Shown: piece after piece, positions 33,177 through 42,951 of the stretch | Layout of the letters: every line of letters starts with the position of its first letter | Position numbering within the stretch: the first letter of the stretch is position 1 | NCBI RefSeq assembly: GCF_022808675.1 | Contig: NZ_JAKZKV010000004.1 | Coordinates: forward strand, 186,001-250,000 | Length of the DNA stretch: 64,000 nt | Reading direction: 5' to 3' | Source of the DNA: Parabacteroides sp. FAFU027 | GTDB taxonomy: Bacteria > Bacteroidota > Bacteroidia > Bacteroidales > UBA7332 | Made by a program: the position numbers and the translations under genes | The notes under the pieces: generated by a model | Seen by the model: the letters and a program-made list of their open reading frames with translations, nothing else | Told to the model about the DNA's origin: nothing | Database searches by the model: none

Positions 33177-35918
33177 ATGCAAAATATCAGATATTATCTC
33201 CTCTCTCTATTTATTAGCCTCTTTGCCTTAAATCTAACGGCGGTAAATCAGCATCCCAGCCTATTAGTCAATAATCAGGATAAGAAAGAGATTCTGGAGA
33301 AAATCGAGAGTCAGGAATGGGCGTTGCGCATCTTTGAAGGGATGAAGCTTCATCTCTCGCCTTACGTCGCACACTACCGTATGACTACGGAATATGACCC
33401 GACCTGGCTGATTAGCCGATATGTCATGAACCGTGAAGAAGGCAAACGCTTCACGAATCTTAAACTCTCCAACGTTAAGAATAAACCGGATTCCATTTGG
33501 GGAAATGCTCCGGTGCCCACTTTGGTATCGACTATCTGTGACAGCCGATTTGAGCCGAATAACAGATTCAACTTCCAGCTTCCCGCCATCGAGGAGTTAT
33601 TGCCCTTCAATAAACAAACCGAAATTTCCATTTTCAATAAACAGACCGGACAAACCGAAAAGGTTAAACTGTCTAATATTGGTAATGTTATCAACGGGGA
33701 AATCAACCGCCTTGCTCTCAATGCAGCCATTCTCTATTGGCTAACCGGCGAGAAAGAGTACGGACGGATGGCTGCTGACGTTTTCCAACAATGGGCTGAA
33801 GCCGCGTTTTATCAGAATCCGGTTGCCGGAAGTCATGATGCAGGACTTTTCTGTAGTCATATAGGAGGGGATTTGGAATATATGCCGTTGTTATTGGTGT
33901 ATGACTTCCTGGGGAATTTCTTCGTAGAAAATAATTACAATACGACCTATTACCAGCCGGTGTTTGAGAAAATCGCAAATACGCTGATGACTCGCGGTGA
34001 AATAGATGGGTTTGCCGATAAAAGCCCCATGTTGGTCTTTAGTTCGTTGCTGGTGGACGATCAGCAAAAGAGAGAGTCGTTGCTAACCAAGATTGTTGAA
34101 AAGGACACCATCATTGCCCGACAGTATGGCAATCTCAGTCTGAAGACCATTTCCAAAGATTATATCACTACCGACGGATATTTTAAAGATCCGGGCAAGC
34201 ACGCATCGGCTATTTATAATTTGCTTTTGTCTGTCTGGTCATTGGAGAAAAACAGTTATCCGGTGCTGAATGCTTATTCCAACCTGGGGAAATCAGGAGA
34301 AGTTCGGATGAAGACTGCGTTCCCGAATTTGGCGTTGCCTGCCTTTGGTGATATCAGCAACCCTTATCCCGACGGGCAGTTGCTTGAACTGGCGATTGCA
34401 CTTGACCTGATGAAGAACCGGGGCGAAGCGGTGGAAATGTGTGGTTTGCTGAATCTTATGATTCGTGAAGGGGCGCACAAACGCAGTGATAACTCGTGGT
34501 TGGGTCTTCTGCTTTACACAGACATTCCTACTTCCGACCCATTGCCTGAAAATTTCTGGAAACGCAGCGGCCAGATCGACTATGCGCACTATTATTACCA
34601 GAGAAACGGTTTCGACAGAAACAACGGAATGATGGTGGGAGTGCAAGGGGCTACCTACGCGGGCAATCATGCTAATGGCATGAGCGCCGACTTTTACGGT
34701 GCCGGCAGAGTGATGGGTGCTGACCCGGGAATTGGCCGCAACCTGAACGATACCATGCACATCAAATACTACAGCCAGTGGGCTGCCCACAATACGGTCA
34801 TCGCTGCCGGAAGTTCCAGCCCGGAGAAAATCTATAAAGGTGGCGGAACGGCAAAAGCCATTGGCCAGATTGAATTGACGGCTATGGAACCTGTGGCTGA
34901 CTCCGCGGCTGTTTCGCCGAACTGCTCCTTTATGAATACGCGCTATCTCGAACCGTATACCCGCACCAACGAAGAACGGATGCTGTCTTTGATTCGTGTT
35001 TCACCCACTGCCGGTTTTTACGTGGATATTTTCCGTTCGGCAAATAAGCTCTGGAACGATTATTTGTACCACAACATCGGCGACAATCAGGAACTTTTCT
35101 CAGATAAAAAGGAGACGCTGGTATTGGCGCCCGAGAAAATCCCGACAGTGGAACCTGATTTCCCCGGCTTGCGTTATATCGAAAAGACAAAATCGACCGG
35201 CGAGTTTAAAGAGGGCGTCGTCTCCTTGTTTACTGTTGAGCAGGGTGCTAAGAACAGCACCTCCTACATGCAGGTGTTGATGCCCGCAGCTCCTAACCGC
35301 AGCTACTTTACCGGATTATCGCCCCGCTCCGAATCTTCTTTGCATCCGTATGATTCGATTCCGCTTCCGACTCTTGTGGTGCATCAGAAAGGCGATGCAT
35401 GGGATGTTCCGTTTGTCGCAGTTTACGAGCCATTTATCGGAAAAGAGAATAACGTGGTGGAATCGGTCAACTGGCTGAACCAAAACTATCGCGGAATGCA
35501 GACAGCGCTCGAAGTGAAATGTAAGAATGACATCAAATACTGGGTGATGCAGTCTGTGGAACGTAGTCGTCGCGGTCTTGTGCCGGGAGGAGCCTTTACG
35601 GGAATTTACGCGACGGTCTCTTTTGTCCGGGATACGCTTCAGTCGGTTTACTTTGGTAAAGCGTACCAGTTTTCCTGCAAGGGCTTTTCGGTAAAAGCTG
35701 ATAACAGCGAATGTTCCGCCAATATCACTTTTGGAAAGAACTACCTCGATATTACTTCAAATCAGGAACTGGATATCAGATGGGATGCCATTCATGCAAA
35801 GAACGTTTACCTTTTGGTAAAAGGCTCCGACGAACACAAAGAGATTAAGCGCTCCGGCCGTAGAAATACCTACACCATCCCGCCGGTGAAAGAGGGTCGT
35901 GTGGTGTTTGAAGAGTAG
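33177..35918 (+). CDS. Heparinase II/III-like polysaccharide lyase family protein
   Basis: 913 residues with a signal peptide (about 1-22). An N-terminal alpha-helical toroid-like part (about 50-430) includes LNAAILYWLTGEKEYGRMAADVF. The following beta part carries GNHANGMSADFYGAGRVMGADPG and AAHNTVI, both corresponding to heparinase II/III signatures with the metal and catalytic histidines. It most likely cleaves an acidic polysaccharide by beta-elimination in the periplasm. No SusC/SusD pair or sulfatase is nearby, so it is not part of a usual utilisation locus. The substrate is unknown. Confidence 0.82.
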   Translation: MQNIRYYLLSLFISLFALNLTAVNQHPSLLVNNQDKKEILEKIESQEWALRIFEGMKLHLSPYVAHYRMTTEYDPTWLISRYVMNREEGKRFTNLKLSNVKNKPDSIWGNAPVPTLVSTICDSRFEPNNRFNFQLPAIEELLPFNKQTEISIFNKQTGQTEKVKLSNIGNVINGEINRLALNAAILYWLTGEKEYGRMAADVFQQWAEAAFYQNPVAGSHDAGLFCSHIGGDLEYMPLLLVYDFLGNFFVENNYNTTYYQPVFEKIANTLMTRGEIDGFADKSPMLVFSSLLVDDQQKRESLLTKIVEKDTIIARQYGNLSLKTISKDYITTDGYFKDPGKHASAIYNLLLSVWSLEKNSYPVLNAYSNLGKSGEVRMKTAFPNLALPAFGDISNPYPDGQLLELAIALDLMKNRGEAVEMCGLLNLMIREGAHKRSDNSWLGLLLYTDIPTSDPLPENFWKRSGQIDYAHYYYQRNGFDRNNGMMVGVQGATYAGNHANGMSADFYGAGRVMGADPGIGRNLNDTMHIKYYSQWAAHNTVIAAGSSSPEKIYKGGGTAKAIGQIELTAMEPVADSAAVSPNCSFMNTRYLEPYTRTNEERMLSLIRVSPTAGFYVDIFRSANKLWNDYLYHNIGDNQELFSDKKETLVLAPEKIPTVEPDFPGLRYIEKTKSTGEFKEGVVSLFTVEQGAKNSTSYMQVLMPAAPNRSYFTGLSPRSESSLHPYDSIPLPTLVVHQKGDAWDVPFVAVYEPFIGKENNVVESVNWLNQNYRGMQTALEVKCKNDIKYWVMQSVERSRRGLVPGGAFTGIYATVSFVRDTLQSVYFGKAYQFSCKGFSVKADNSECSANITFGKNYLDITSNQELDIRWDAIHAKNVYLLVKGSDEHKEIKRSGRRNTYTIPPVKEGRVVFEE

Positions 35919-35984
35919 CATGAGATAATTCTCTCCACAACCCGAATAGCATTTACCGCATTAGAATTAAAGCGATTCGCTCCT

Positions 35985-36046
35985 GAGACGCGAAAACGTA
36001 AAGCATCTATTCTCAATAATGAATAACTTTGCGCTTTCGCGTCTTT
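35985..36046 (+). other. Long imperfect stem-loop before the zinc peptidase gene
   Basis: AGACGCGAAAACGTAAAG pairs with CTTTGCGCTTTCGCGTCT over 18 bp, allowing G-T pairs, with a loop of about 23 nt. No T run follows. It may be a dispersed repeat or an mRNA 3'-end element of the heparinase-like gene. Confidence 0.45.
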
Positions 36047-36107
36047 GTCTTGTGCCAATATTAATCCGATATAGACCTTTGTTGAACCGAAATAGAAAAA
36101 CATTGTT

Positions 36108-38132
36108 ATGAAACGAGTCGCCATTTTACTATTTATCCTGATTATGATGATGGGAACGTCAATGAATGCCGCCGGTGTGCAGGTTATCTCTTCTGAAAAA
36201 GTCAATCAGACGATTGAAGCGTTGAAGCAAAAGTTTGGAACGTCGCATGCGTTTCGCGTAGAGCGTGGCGTGAAGAAGACAGCGTTGCTCTGGCAACAGG
36301 CAGACGGTACTCCCGATGAATTTATGACCTTTTGCGAAACCCATTTCATTGCCGATGAAGCGGCGTTGGAGAAGTTCTTCAATAGCTTTTCCCGCAGTAT
36401 GGAGATTATTCTTGGCGGTTATAACCGGATGACCTTGCAGCTTCGCGAGCCGCTTGACCTCGACCGGGGAGAATACAATGAGGTGGATGAGTTGTTCGGC
36501 GGATACAACGCATCGGCCCATTTGTTTGATGATATGTATGCCAACAAACTGGCGTTTCGCGTGACGCTCAATTTTCCCGAATATTCTTTGTCGGAAAAAA
36601 ACACTCTGGGCAAACAGTGGAGCCGTCGCGATTGGGCGTATGCCCGTCTCGGGGATATGTTTAAGGCCCGCGTACCGGCAGCGTTGAATCTCGATTATTC
36701 GGCGGCCCTCAATGAGGCGGAGATGTACATTGCCTCTTATAATATCATGATGGGGCAGTTGCGGGAAAATGGTAAGGCACTGTTTCCGGCTGATATGAAG
36801 CTGCTTTCGCATTGGAATCTCCGCGATGAAATCAAGGCCGATTATGCAGATAAGAAAAATGGTCTGGCAAAGCAACGTATGATTGCGCAGGTGATGCAGC
36901 GCATCGTGGAACAGACCATCCCCACAGAAGTGATTAATCAGGGAAAATACGAGTGGAATCCTTTTACCAACGCATTAAGCGAACACGGCAAACGCATCGC
37001 CGACCATGCCGAAGGAGACCGCCGCTACCAACGGATTATCGACATTTTCAGGGAACAAAAGAAGCAGGATAAATATTATTCGTCCGACCGCGATACTTAT
37101 ATCAAGCGCAATTTCAACGGAGACATGGAGGTGTCGGTCGAAGAGGCCGAGCAGCTGTTCGTGCAGTTTGTCTCCTCGCCGGAGATAAAGCGTGTGGCTA
37201 CCGAAATCAGCAAGCGCCTTGGCCGAAAGCTGGAGCCATTTGATATTTGGTATGACGGATTTAAGTCAAGAAGCTCTCTCGACCAGGATAAGCTTTCGGA
37301 AATGACCCGCAAGCGCTTCCCCACTGCTGCAGCCTTTGAGCAGCAGATGCCGGAGATTCTCTCCCGACTCGGATTTACCCCTGAAAAGGCGCAATACCTG
37401 AGCGAACGCATCGAGGTGGACCCTTCGCGTGGTTCGGGACATGCTGCCGGGGCTTTGATGAAGGGCGATAAGGCTCACTTACGTACTCGCGTTCCGGCAA
37501 CGGGTATGGATTACAAGGGTTTTAATATCGCGATGCACGAGTTTGGCCACAACGTCGAGCAGACGCTTTCTCTCTACAATGTAGATTATTACACCCTTGC
37601 CGGAGTGCCCAATACCGCTTTCACAGAGGCCCTTGCTTTCGCGTTTCAGATTCGTGACCTCAATGAATTAGGCATTGACACGCAGGATAAAGAGGCTCGT
37701 AAACTGGAGGTACTGGATAACTGCTGGCAATTGTATGAAATCATGGGCGTATCGCTCGTCGATATCCGCGTATGGAAGTGGCTCTATGCGCACCCCGATG
37801 CTACGGCTGCCGATTTGAAGATTGCCGTACTCGATATAGCAAAAGAGGTTTGGAATAGCTATTATGCACCGGTGATGGGAAAGAATGACCAACTGCTATT
37901 AGGTGTTTACAGTCACATGATTGCCTATCCGTTGTATCTTTCGGCCTACTCCTTTGGTCATTTGATTCATTTTCAGATAGAGAAACAGTTGAAAGGAAAA
38001 GTAATGGGGGCAGAAGTCGAGCGGATGTTTACGCTTGGTCGTCTGACGCCTGACCAATGGATGCAGCAAGCTACCGGCTCTTCCATTTCAATTCAACCGA
38101 TTCTGGAGGCGGTGGATGAGGTATTGAAATGA
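36108..38132 (+). CDS. Secreted zinc metallopeptidase (gluzincin type)
   Basis: 674 residues with a signal peptide (about 1-22). The zinc motif HEFGH lies at 477-481 in NIAMHEFGHNVEQTLS, and a downstream glutamate in AFTEALAFAF (Glu507) fits the third ligand of gluzincins of the M3/M32 kind. The rest is mostly helical. It probably works as a periplasmic or surface oligopeptidase. The gene follows the heparinase-like gene by 190 bp in the same direction and is followed by the long 21-bp array. Confidence 0.8.
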   Translation: MKRVAILLFILIMMMGTSMNAAGVQVISSEKVNQTIEALKQKFGTSHAFRVERGVKKTALLWQQADGTPDEFMTFCETHFIADEAALEKFFNSFSRSMEIILGGYNRMTLQLREPLDLDRGEYNEVDELFGGYNASAHLFDDMYANKLAFRVTLNFPEYSLSEKNTLGKQWSRRDWAYARLGDMFKARVPAALNLDYSAALNEAEMYIASYNIMMGQLRENGKALFPADMKLLSHWNLRDEIKADYADKKNGLAKQRMIAQVMQRIVEQTIPTEVINQGKYEWNPFTNALSEHGKRIADHAEGDRRYQRIIDIFREQKKQDKYYSSDRDTYIKRNFNGDMEVSVEEAEQLFVQFVSSPEIKRVATEISKRLGRKLEPFDIWYDGFKSRSSLDQDKLSEMTRKRFPTAAAFEQQMPEILSRLGFTPEKAQYLSERIEVDPSRGSGHAAGALMKGDKAHLRTRVPATGMDYKGFNIAMHEFGHNVEQTLSLYNVDYYTLAGVPNTAFTEALAFAFQIRDLNELGIDTQDKEARKLEVLDNCWQLYEIMGVSLVDIRVWKWLYAHPDATAADLKIAVLDIAKEVWNSYYAPVMGKNDQLLLGVYSHMIAYPLYLSAYSFGHLIHFQIEKQLKGKVMGAEVERMFTLGRLTPDQWMQQATGSSISIQPILEAVDEVLK

Positions 38133-38147
38133 TGAAGTGTTAGTTCT

Positions 38148-38924
38148 GAATGGATATTGACGTATTGAAATCAGTGTTTCAGGTCAAAACAATGAGCAAT
38201 TTCGCCCAAACAATGAATATCTTCAGCCAAGCAATGAGGAAATTCATCCAAACAATGGACATCAACGCATAAGCATTGACCATATCCATACAAGCAATGA
38301 CCAATTTCAATCAAGCAATGGATATTTTCATTCAAGCAATGACCATCTTCGATCAAACAATGGACGATATTGTGTAAGCAATGAGGAATAATGCCAAAAC
38401 ATTGACCAATATCAGTCATGCAATCATAAAATCTGTTTAAGCATTGAAGAGTATCATTTCTGCAATGTGAGATGATGTTAATGTAATGGGCAATGTTATT
38501 TCCGCATTGATGAATATCTTTTGGGGGATGATGATTTCAATATGTGAAATGAATATTTCCTTCTTTGGGATGATCATTTACAAAGCGGAGATAAAGATTT
38601 ACAGTTAAGAAATAGCCATATGCATTATCGGAATGAATATTTACAAGACAGAGATGAACATTTACAAAGCCGAAATGAGCAATTACGATAAAGAAATGAC
38701 CATTTACAAAGTTGGAATAAGGATTTACAAATAAGGAATGAATATTTACATGATAGAAATGGACATTTACATTCCCGGAATGAACAATTACGGTGAAGAA
38801 ATGACCATTTACAAAGCCGGAATAAGGAATTACAAATAAGAAATGAAGATTGTCAGCTTCAGAATGAGCTTTGTCGCAACCGGAATGACCAATATATTTA
38901 GTGAAATAAACAACGATATATCCG
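38148..38924. repeat. 21-bp period tandem array C, 35 or more units in register
   Basis: From 38190 to 38924, 35 consecutive units of exactly 21 bp can be laid out without a single insertion or deletion (for example units beginning at 38190, 38295, 38883 and 38904). Two degenerate units precede them from 38148. The most constant part is ATGA at positions 3-6 and a T-rich block with C near position 14; positions 6-8 and 15-20 vary freely. The unit drifts from CAATGACCAATTTCAATCAAG on the left to GAATGAATATTTACAAGACAG-like on the right. Both strands have long stop-free frames, a consequence of the unit being a multiple of three. It fills most of the gap between the peptidase and the FAD gene. 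Confidence 0.93.
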
Positions 38925-38990
38925 CAGAATACGATTTTGATTCTGCTTTTTTGAAAATAAGAATTGTAATGAATATGCTCTTTTGAGAAT

Positions 38991-40547
38991 ATGATAAAAG
39001 AAGCCCAGTTTAGAATATTGCCGCAACAAGCGGCATCCGAGCAATCGCTCAAGCAGTTGTTATCGCGGGAATTTTCTGTCCCGGTACAACAGATTTTGGC
39101 CGTTCGCATATTGAAGCGCTCCATCGACGCACGTCAACGAATCGTTTACATGAATCTTAAACTTCGTGCCTATATCAACGAACGCCCCGAAGATGATGAA
39201 TTCATCAGCAATGAATACCGAGATGTTTCGGAAAAGAAAGCGGCAATAGTTATCGGTGCGGGACCTGCGGGATTATTCGCTGCATTGCGCCTCATCGAAC
39301 TCGGTATGCGCCCCATCGTCATCGAACGGGGCAAAAACGTAACCGATCGCAAACGCGACATCGCCATCATCAGCCGCGAGCACATCGTTAATCCCGAATC
39401 CAACTACTCTTTTGGTGAAGGTGGCGCCGGAGCATTCTCCGATGGTAAATTATATACACGCAGCAAGAAGCGTGGTTCTGTCGAACGCATCCTGAATATC
39501 CTCTGCCAGTTCGGAGCAAGCACCTCCATTTTAGCAGATGCCCACCCACACATCGGGACGGACAAACTTCCGGCGGTGATTGCCAATATTCGTAAGCAGA
39601 TTATCAGCAGTGGAGGAGAGGTACACTTCGAAACCCGCATGGATAACCTCATTGTGGAAAAAGGAGAGGTTGTCGGCGTCGAGACCAATACCGGGCAAGC
39701 ATTTTACGGCCCCGTAATTCTGGCAACAGGACACTCTGCCCGCGATGTCTATTATAACTTTCACCGGAATAACATCCTGATTGAAGCAAAAGGTATCGCT
39801 GTGGGAGTACGACTGGAGCATCCTCAGCATTTGATTGACCAGATCCAGTATCATTCCCCTGAAGGTCGTGGTAAGTACCTCCCGGCCGCTGAATACAGCT
39901 ATGTGGCTCAGGCAAAGGAGCGCGGCGTGTACAGCTTCTGTATGTGTCCCGGCGGGGTGGTGGTTCCGGCAGCCAGCGGTCCCAATCAGGTCGTGGTAAA
40001 CGGGATGTCATCATCGTCGCGTGGCTCCCGCTGGGCGAATTCAGGAATGGTGGTTGAGATACGACCGGAAGACCTGCCGCAATACGCTGCTCACAAAGAG
40101 CTGGCACTGCTCAAATTTCAGGAGCAGCTGGAGTACGATTGCTACATGGCCGGGGGGCAGCAGCAGACAGCTCCTGCTCAACGGATGGAAGACTTTGTCA
40201 ACAAGCGATTGTCCAAAACTTTGCCGGATAGCTCCTACTCACCGGGCGTAATATCATCGCCGCTACACAGCTGGATGCCGTCGTTTGTAACTGAGCGTTT
40301 ACGGGAAGGGTTTCAGCTGTTTGGCCGCAATTCAAAAGGCTTTCTGACCAATGAGGCGTTGATGATTGGGGTGGAATCACGAACTTCGGCTCCTGTGCGC
40401 ATTCCGCGCGACCGTGAGACGATGCAACACCTCGTACTGAAAGGACTTTACCCCTGCGGAGAAGGTGCCGGATATGCCGGAGGAATCGTCTCTGCTGCGA
40501 TGGATGGTGAAAAGTGCGCCGAATCTTTAGCTGCTTTGATAGGATAA
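38991..40547 (+). CDS. FAD-dependent oxidoreductase (NAD(P)/FAD superfamily, uncharacterised)
   Basis: 518 residues. An N-terminal domain of about 80 residues is of the type seen in a conserved family of FAD-dependent proteins. It is followed by a dinucleotide-binding motif IVIGAGPAGLFAALRLIELG at about 85-104, then FGEGGAGAFSDGKL and the C-terminal GEGAGYAGGIVSAAMDG that closes the FAD site. A cysteine-containing segment SFCMCPGG near 310 may be redox active. The family is widely conserved with no established reaction. A strong terminator follows. Confidence 0.85.
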   Translation: MIKEAQFRILPQQAASEQSLKQLLSREFSVPVQQILAVRILKRSIDARQRIVYMNLKLRAYINERPEDDEFISNEYRDVSEKKAAIVIGAGPAGLFAALRLIELGMRPIVIERGKNVTDRKRDIAIISREHIVNPESNYSFGEGGAGAFSDGKLYTRSKKRGSVERILNILCQFGASTSILADAHPHIGTDKLPAVIANIRKQIISSGGEVHFETRMDNLIVEKGEVVGVETNTGQAFYGPVILATGHSARDVYYNFHRNNILIEAKGIAVGVRLEHPQHLIDQIQYHSPEGRGKYLPAAEYSYVAQAKERGVYSFCMCPGGVVVPAASGPNQVVVNGMSSSSRGSRWANSGMVVEIRPEDLPQYAAHKELALLKFQEQLEYDCYMAGGQQQTAPAQRMEDFVNKRLSKTLPDSSYSPGVISSPLHSWMPSFVTERLREGFQLFGRNSKGFLTNEALMIGVESRTSAPVRIPRDRETMQHLVLKGLYPCGEGAGYAGGIVSAAMDGEKCAESLAALIG

Positions 40548-40568
40548 ATCTGCATTTGAAATAAATAG

Positions 40569-40610
40569 CAAACGCCGGTTGTCTGATTTTTCAGATGACC
40601 GGCGTTTGTA
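40569..40610 (+). terminator. Intrinsic terminator of the FAD oxidoreductase gene
   Basis: CAAACGCCGGTTGTCTGA pairs with TCAGATGACCGGCGTTTG (18 bp, one G-T pair, loop TTTT), followed by a T-rich tail. Confidence 0.88.
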
Positions 40611-40641
40611 TTTAATATATCTGGGATTATAAATTTGGGCA

Positions 40642-40701
40642 AAAAAATAAAGCTGCTATAGTTTTCGCTTATTCACATAAGCTAAACAATTCAGCAGCTT
40701 T
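40642..40701 (-). terminator. Terminator of queF with a long 3' leader
   Basis: On the minus strand AAAGCTGCT pairs with AGCAGCTTT (40649-40701), with a nested GCTTAT/ATAAGC stem inside, followed by A and seven T. It lies about 190 nt past the queF stop, leaving an untranslated 3' region that could hold a small RNA. Together with the 40569 terminator it accounts for the 40548-40892 gap. Confidence 0.65.
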
Positions 40702-40892
40702 CCGATTGTTGTTGTATATAGAAAGAATGAATGAGAGCAATAAAATGTAATAATTTGTTCTCTTATTACAACGTAAAAATATTGCGAAATGTTGTAACTG
40801 CAAACTGTTATAGCTTTATTAACGCCTTAAATGGGGTGTATTTGTTGATTATTAACATTGATTGCGGCGGCATCCTTCACTAAGGAAAAAGC

Positions 40893-41345
40893 TTACTTCA
40901 ATTCCTTGTTTAATAAACGGTGATAAGCCATTTCTTCGTATTTTGTGCCAGGTCTTCCCCAATTGGCGAACGGGTGAATACTGATTCCACCGCGTGGTGT
41001 GAAGATGCCTGTTACTTCAATGTATTTAGGATTCATGAGTCTGACGAGGTCCTTCATAATCATATTGACGCAGTCTTCATGGAAGCTGCCATGATTTCTA
41101 AAGCTAAAGAGATAGATCTTGAGACTTTTACTTTCCACCATTCGCTGGTCCGGAATGTAATCAATCAATATAGTTGCGAAATCCGGCTGTCCGGTAATTG
41201 GGCAAAGGCTGGTGAATTCAGGACAATGAAAACGCACCCAGTAATCATTTTCGGGATGTTTATTGTCGAAAGCTTCGAGGATTTCAGGAGCGTAATTGGT
41301 CGGATAATCAGTCTTATTTCCTAATAAATTGAGATTTAAGCTCAT
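40893..41345 (-). CDS. queF: NADPH-dependent 7-cyano-7-deazaguanine reductase
   Basis: 150 residues from ATG 41345 ([15 protein letters not shown]). A longer start at 41405 would add a segment without family similarity. It has the QueF motif [20 protein letters not shown] and the catalytic cysteine in [12 protein letters not shown] that forms a thioimide with preQ0. The length fits the unimodular YkvM type. It reduces preQ0 to preQ1, the last free-base step of queuosine synthesis. It follows queC but is separated from it by a terminator. Confidence 0.95.
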   Translation of the reverse strand: MSLNLNLLGNKTDYPTNYAPEILEAFDNKHPENDYWVRFHCPEFTSLCPITGQPDFATILIDYIPDQRMVESKSLKIYLFSFRNHGSFHEDCVNMIMKDLVRLMNPKYIEVTGIFTPRGGISIHPFANWGRPGTKYEEMAYHRLLNKELK

Positions 41346-41427
41346 GTTTCTTTTATAAATGTATTGTTTCACGCAGACAGTTTCCTGACTAAGGTGCAGT
41401 TGCATGAAATAAAATAAGGACGGTTAC

Positions 41428-41469
41428 AAAAAATGCCGGGAAAGCTTGAAGGGGTAACTTTCCCGGCAT
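41428..41469 (-). terminator. Intrinsic terminator between queC and queF
   Basis: On the minus strand ATGCCGGGAAAG pairs perfectly with CTTTCCCGGCAT, followed directly by a T6 run, 16 nt after the queC stop. It should reduce or stop read-through from queC into queF. Confidence 0.85.
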
Positions 41470-41484
41470 GAAGGATTGAATTGA

Positions 41485-42204
41485 TTATTCTTCGTAAGAA
41501 GAAGAATTATTAGCGGCTGATTTAGCCTGGTAATATCTTATTTTTTCTCTTTTTCTGAGATATTTCTGGAGACCAATGTTGCGAAGCTGGCAAGCCGGAC
41601 ATCTTCCGCAACCGTCAGCCATGATTCCGTTGTAGCAGGTCAGGGTGTTGTGTCTAATCAATTCCAACACGCCCAGTTCGTCTGCCAATTGCCAGGTTGC
41701 TTCTTTGCTTCTTGCCATCAATGGGGTCAGGATCTCAAATTCTGATTCCATAGCCAGATTGAGAGTCTTGGTGGTTGATTTGATGAACTTCTCACGACAA
41801 TCAGGATATCCGCTGTAATCGGTTTGTGAAACACCGGTAATGATATATCTGATGCCATATTTACGGGCAACAATTGCTGCAAATGTGAGAAATACAAGAT
41901 TGCGTCCGGGTACAAAAGTATTTGGCAAACCAAATCTCGGTACGATAGGATCTACCGGGATATTAGGGTCTGTGAGTGAAGTGTGATTGTTGATAGTTCC
42001 CAAAACATCAATCGCATGGATTTCATGCGGAACATTGGCAACACGGGCGATAGTTTTCGCTACGTCCAACTCATAAGCATGTTTTTGGCCGTAAGAGAAA
42101 CTTACAGCTCGAACTTCTTTGAAGTTTTTCAATGCCCAAAAGAGGCATGTTGTGGAGTCTTGTCCACCGGAGAAAAGCACAAGGGCCGATTCGTTTGAGT
42201 ACAT
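41485..42204 (-). CDS. queC: 7-cyano-7-deazaguanine (preQ0) synthase
   Basis: 239 residues. The PP-loop [13 protein letters not shown] binds ATP. The C-terminal [11 protein letters not shown] provides the zinc cysteines together with a fourth cysteine in TCYNG. It converts 7-carboxy-7-deazaguanine and ammonia to preQ0. Its start overlaps the stop of the upstream yhhQ gene by one base, so the two are translationally coupled and fall under the riboswitch. queD, queE and tgt are not in the window. Confidence 0.96.
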   Translation of the reverse strand: MYSNESALVLFSGGQDSTTCLFWALKNFKEVRAVSFSYGQKHAYELDVAKTIARVANVPHEIHAIDVLGTINNHTSLTDPNIPVDPIVPRFGLPNTFVPGRNLVFLTFAAIVARKYGIRYIITGVSQTDYSGYPDCREKFIKSTTKTLNLAMESEFEILTPLMARSKEATWQLADELGVLELIRHNTLTCYNGIMADGCGRCPACQLRNIGLQKYLRKREKIRYYQAKSAANNSSSYEE

Positions 42205-42884
42205 TATAAATCTCGGATCTTTAGAGGGTTATATGAAATATTAAGGTCATACGCATCTGTTTGTTCTGTTCTCTTTACCCATTTGACTACTAAATTAGTC
42301 AGGGGTAAAGCTATAATTTCGTATATCGTTTTCATGGCGGTCTGACTACCAATTAATGTCAAAATGACAATGCCGGGCAAAGAGCCGTAAAAAGCAATAG
42401 AAAAAAATATAACCGAATCCAAACCTTCACCAAAAAGTGTCGATACCACTGCCCGTATCGAAAAGCCGCGTCCCTGAGTCGCTTTTTTCATTTTACTCAT
42501 CACATACGCATTGACAAATGAGCCGCAGAGGAATGCGATGAAGCTGGCTGTGGTGATTCGTTGCGTGCTGCCAAGTACCAGTGAAAATGCCCCCTGATGT
42601 TCAAAGTAGGGAGAGGCAGGCATGGCTATAGCAAGTTTAAATACGGCAACCGCTAAGAAATTCATGAAAAATCCCATCCATATAATCAGTCGGGCTTTGC
42701 GGAATCCCCACACTTCTGAAATTACATCGTTTAAGATGTAGGTGATCGGGAAAATGACCAGTCCGGCGGTTGTGTTTATGCCAAATACATTGACGATTTT
42801 AGACTCTACGATGTTGGCAATAATCAGACATACTGCAAAAAGGGTGCTGCATGTCAGGTACATGATGGATACCTGATTTTTCAT
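42204..42884 (-). CDS. yhhQ: Queuosine precursor transporter (YhhQ family)
   Basis: 226 residues with about six transmembrane helices. The family signature [22 protein letters not shown] is visible at about 44-67. YhhQ proteins import preQ0/preQ1. It is the first gene of the yhhQ-queC unit, and a preQ1-I riboswitch ends exactly at its start codon. This makes the substrate assignment stronger than similarity alone. Confidence 0.93.
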   Translation of the reverse strand: MKNQVSIMYLTCSTLFAVCLIIANIVESKIVNVFGINTTAGLVIFPITYILNDVISEVWGFRKARLIIWMGFFMNFLAVAVFKLAIAMPASPYFEHQGAFSLVLGSTQRITTASFIAFLCGSFVNAYVMSKMKKATQGRGFSIRAVVSTLFGEGLDSVIFFSIAFYGSLPGIVILTLIGSQTAMKTIYEIIALPLTNLVVKWVKRTEQTDAYDLNISYNPLKIRDL

Positions 42885-42917
42885 CTCTTGTTTTTAACGT
42901 GGTTAATCAAGCACACG
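42885..42917 (-). promoter_or_regulatory. preQ1-I riboswitch
   Basis: The 33 nt before the yhhQ ATG fold in the register of class I preQ1 aptamers. P1 is CGUG/CACG, closed at nucleotide 20. An unpaired C precedes the 3' P1 strand inside AACC, and is the ligand-pairing cytosine of the family. An A-rich tail UUAAAAACAAGAG follows. CUUG in the loop can pair with CAAG in the tail to make the H-type pseudoknot. The tail covers the ribosome binding region and abuts the AUG, so preQ1 binding should shut off translation. Length and layout match the 34-nt Thermoanaerobacter tengcongensis aptamer as I remember it. Confidence 0.8.
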
Positions 42918-42951
42918 GCAGAAATTTTGGGTTCTGCGAATGAATCAGGTG

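Noticed and set aside
18298-38924. CRISPR arrays at the 21-bp loci
   Set aside because: Units are only 21 bp, with no alternation of identical repeat and unique spacer, and no cas gene in the window.
38537-39124. Minus-strand open frame of 195 codons across the right side of array C
   Set aside because: It is a by-product of 21-bp repeats (no stops recur) and runs antisense into the FAD oxidoreductase gene; no start signal or family.
41346-41425. A second preQ1 riboswitch upstream of queF
   Set aside because: The leader does not offer the P1, AACC and A-rich tail in the proper register.
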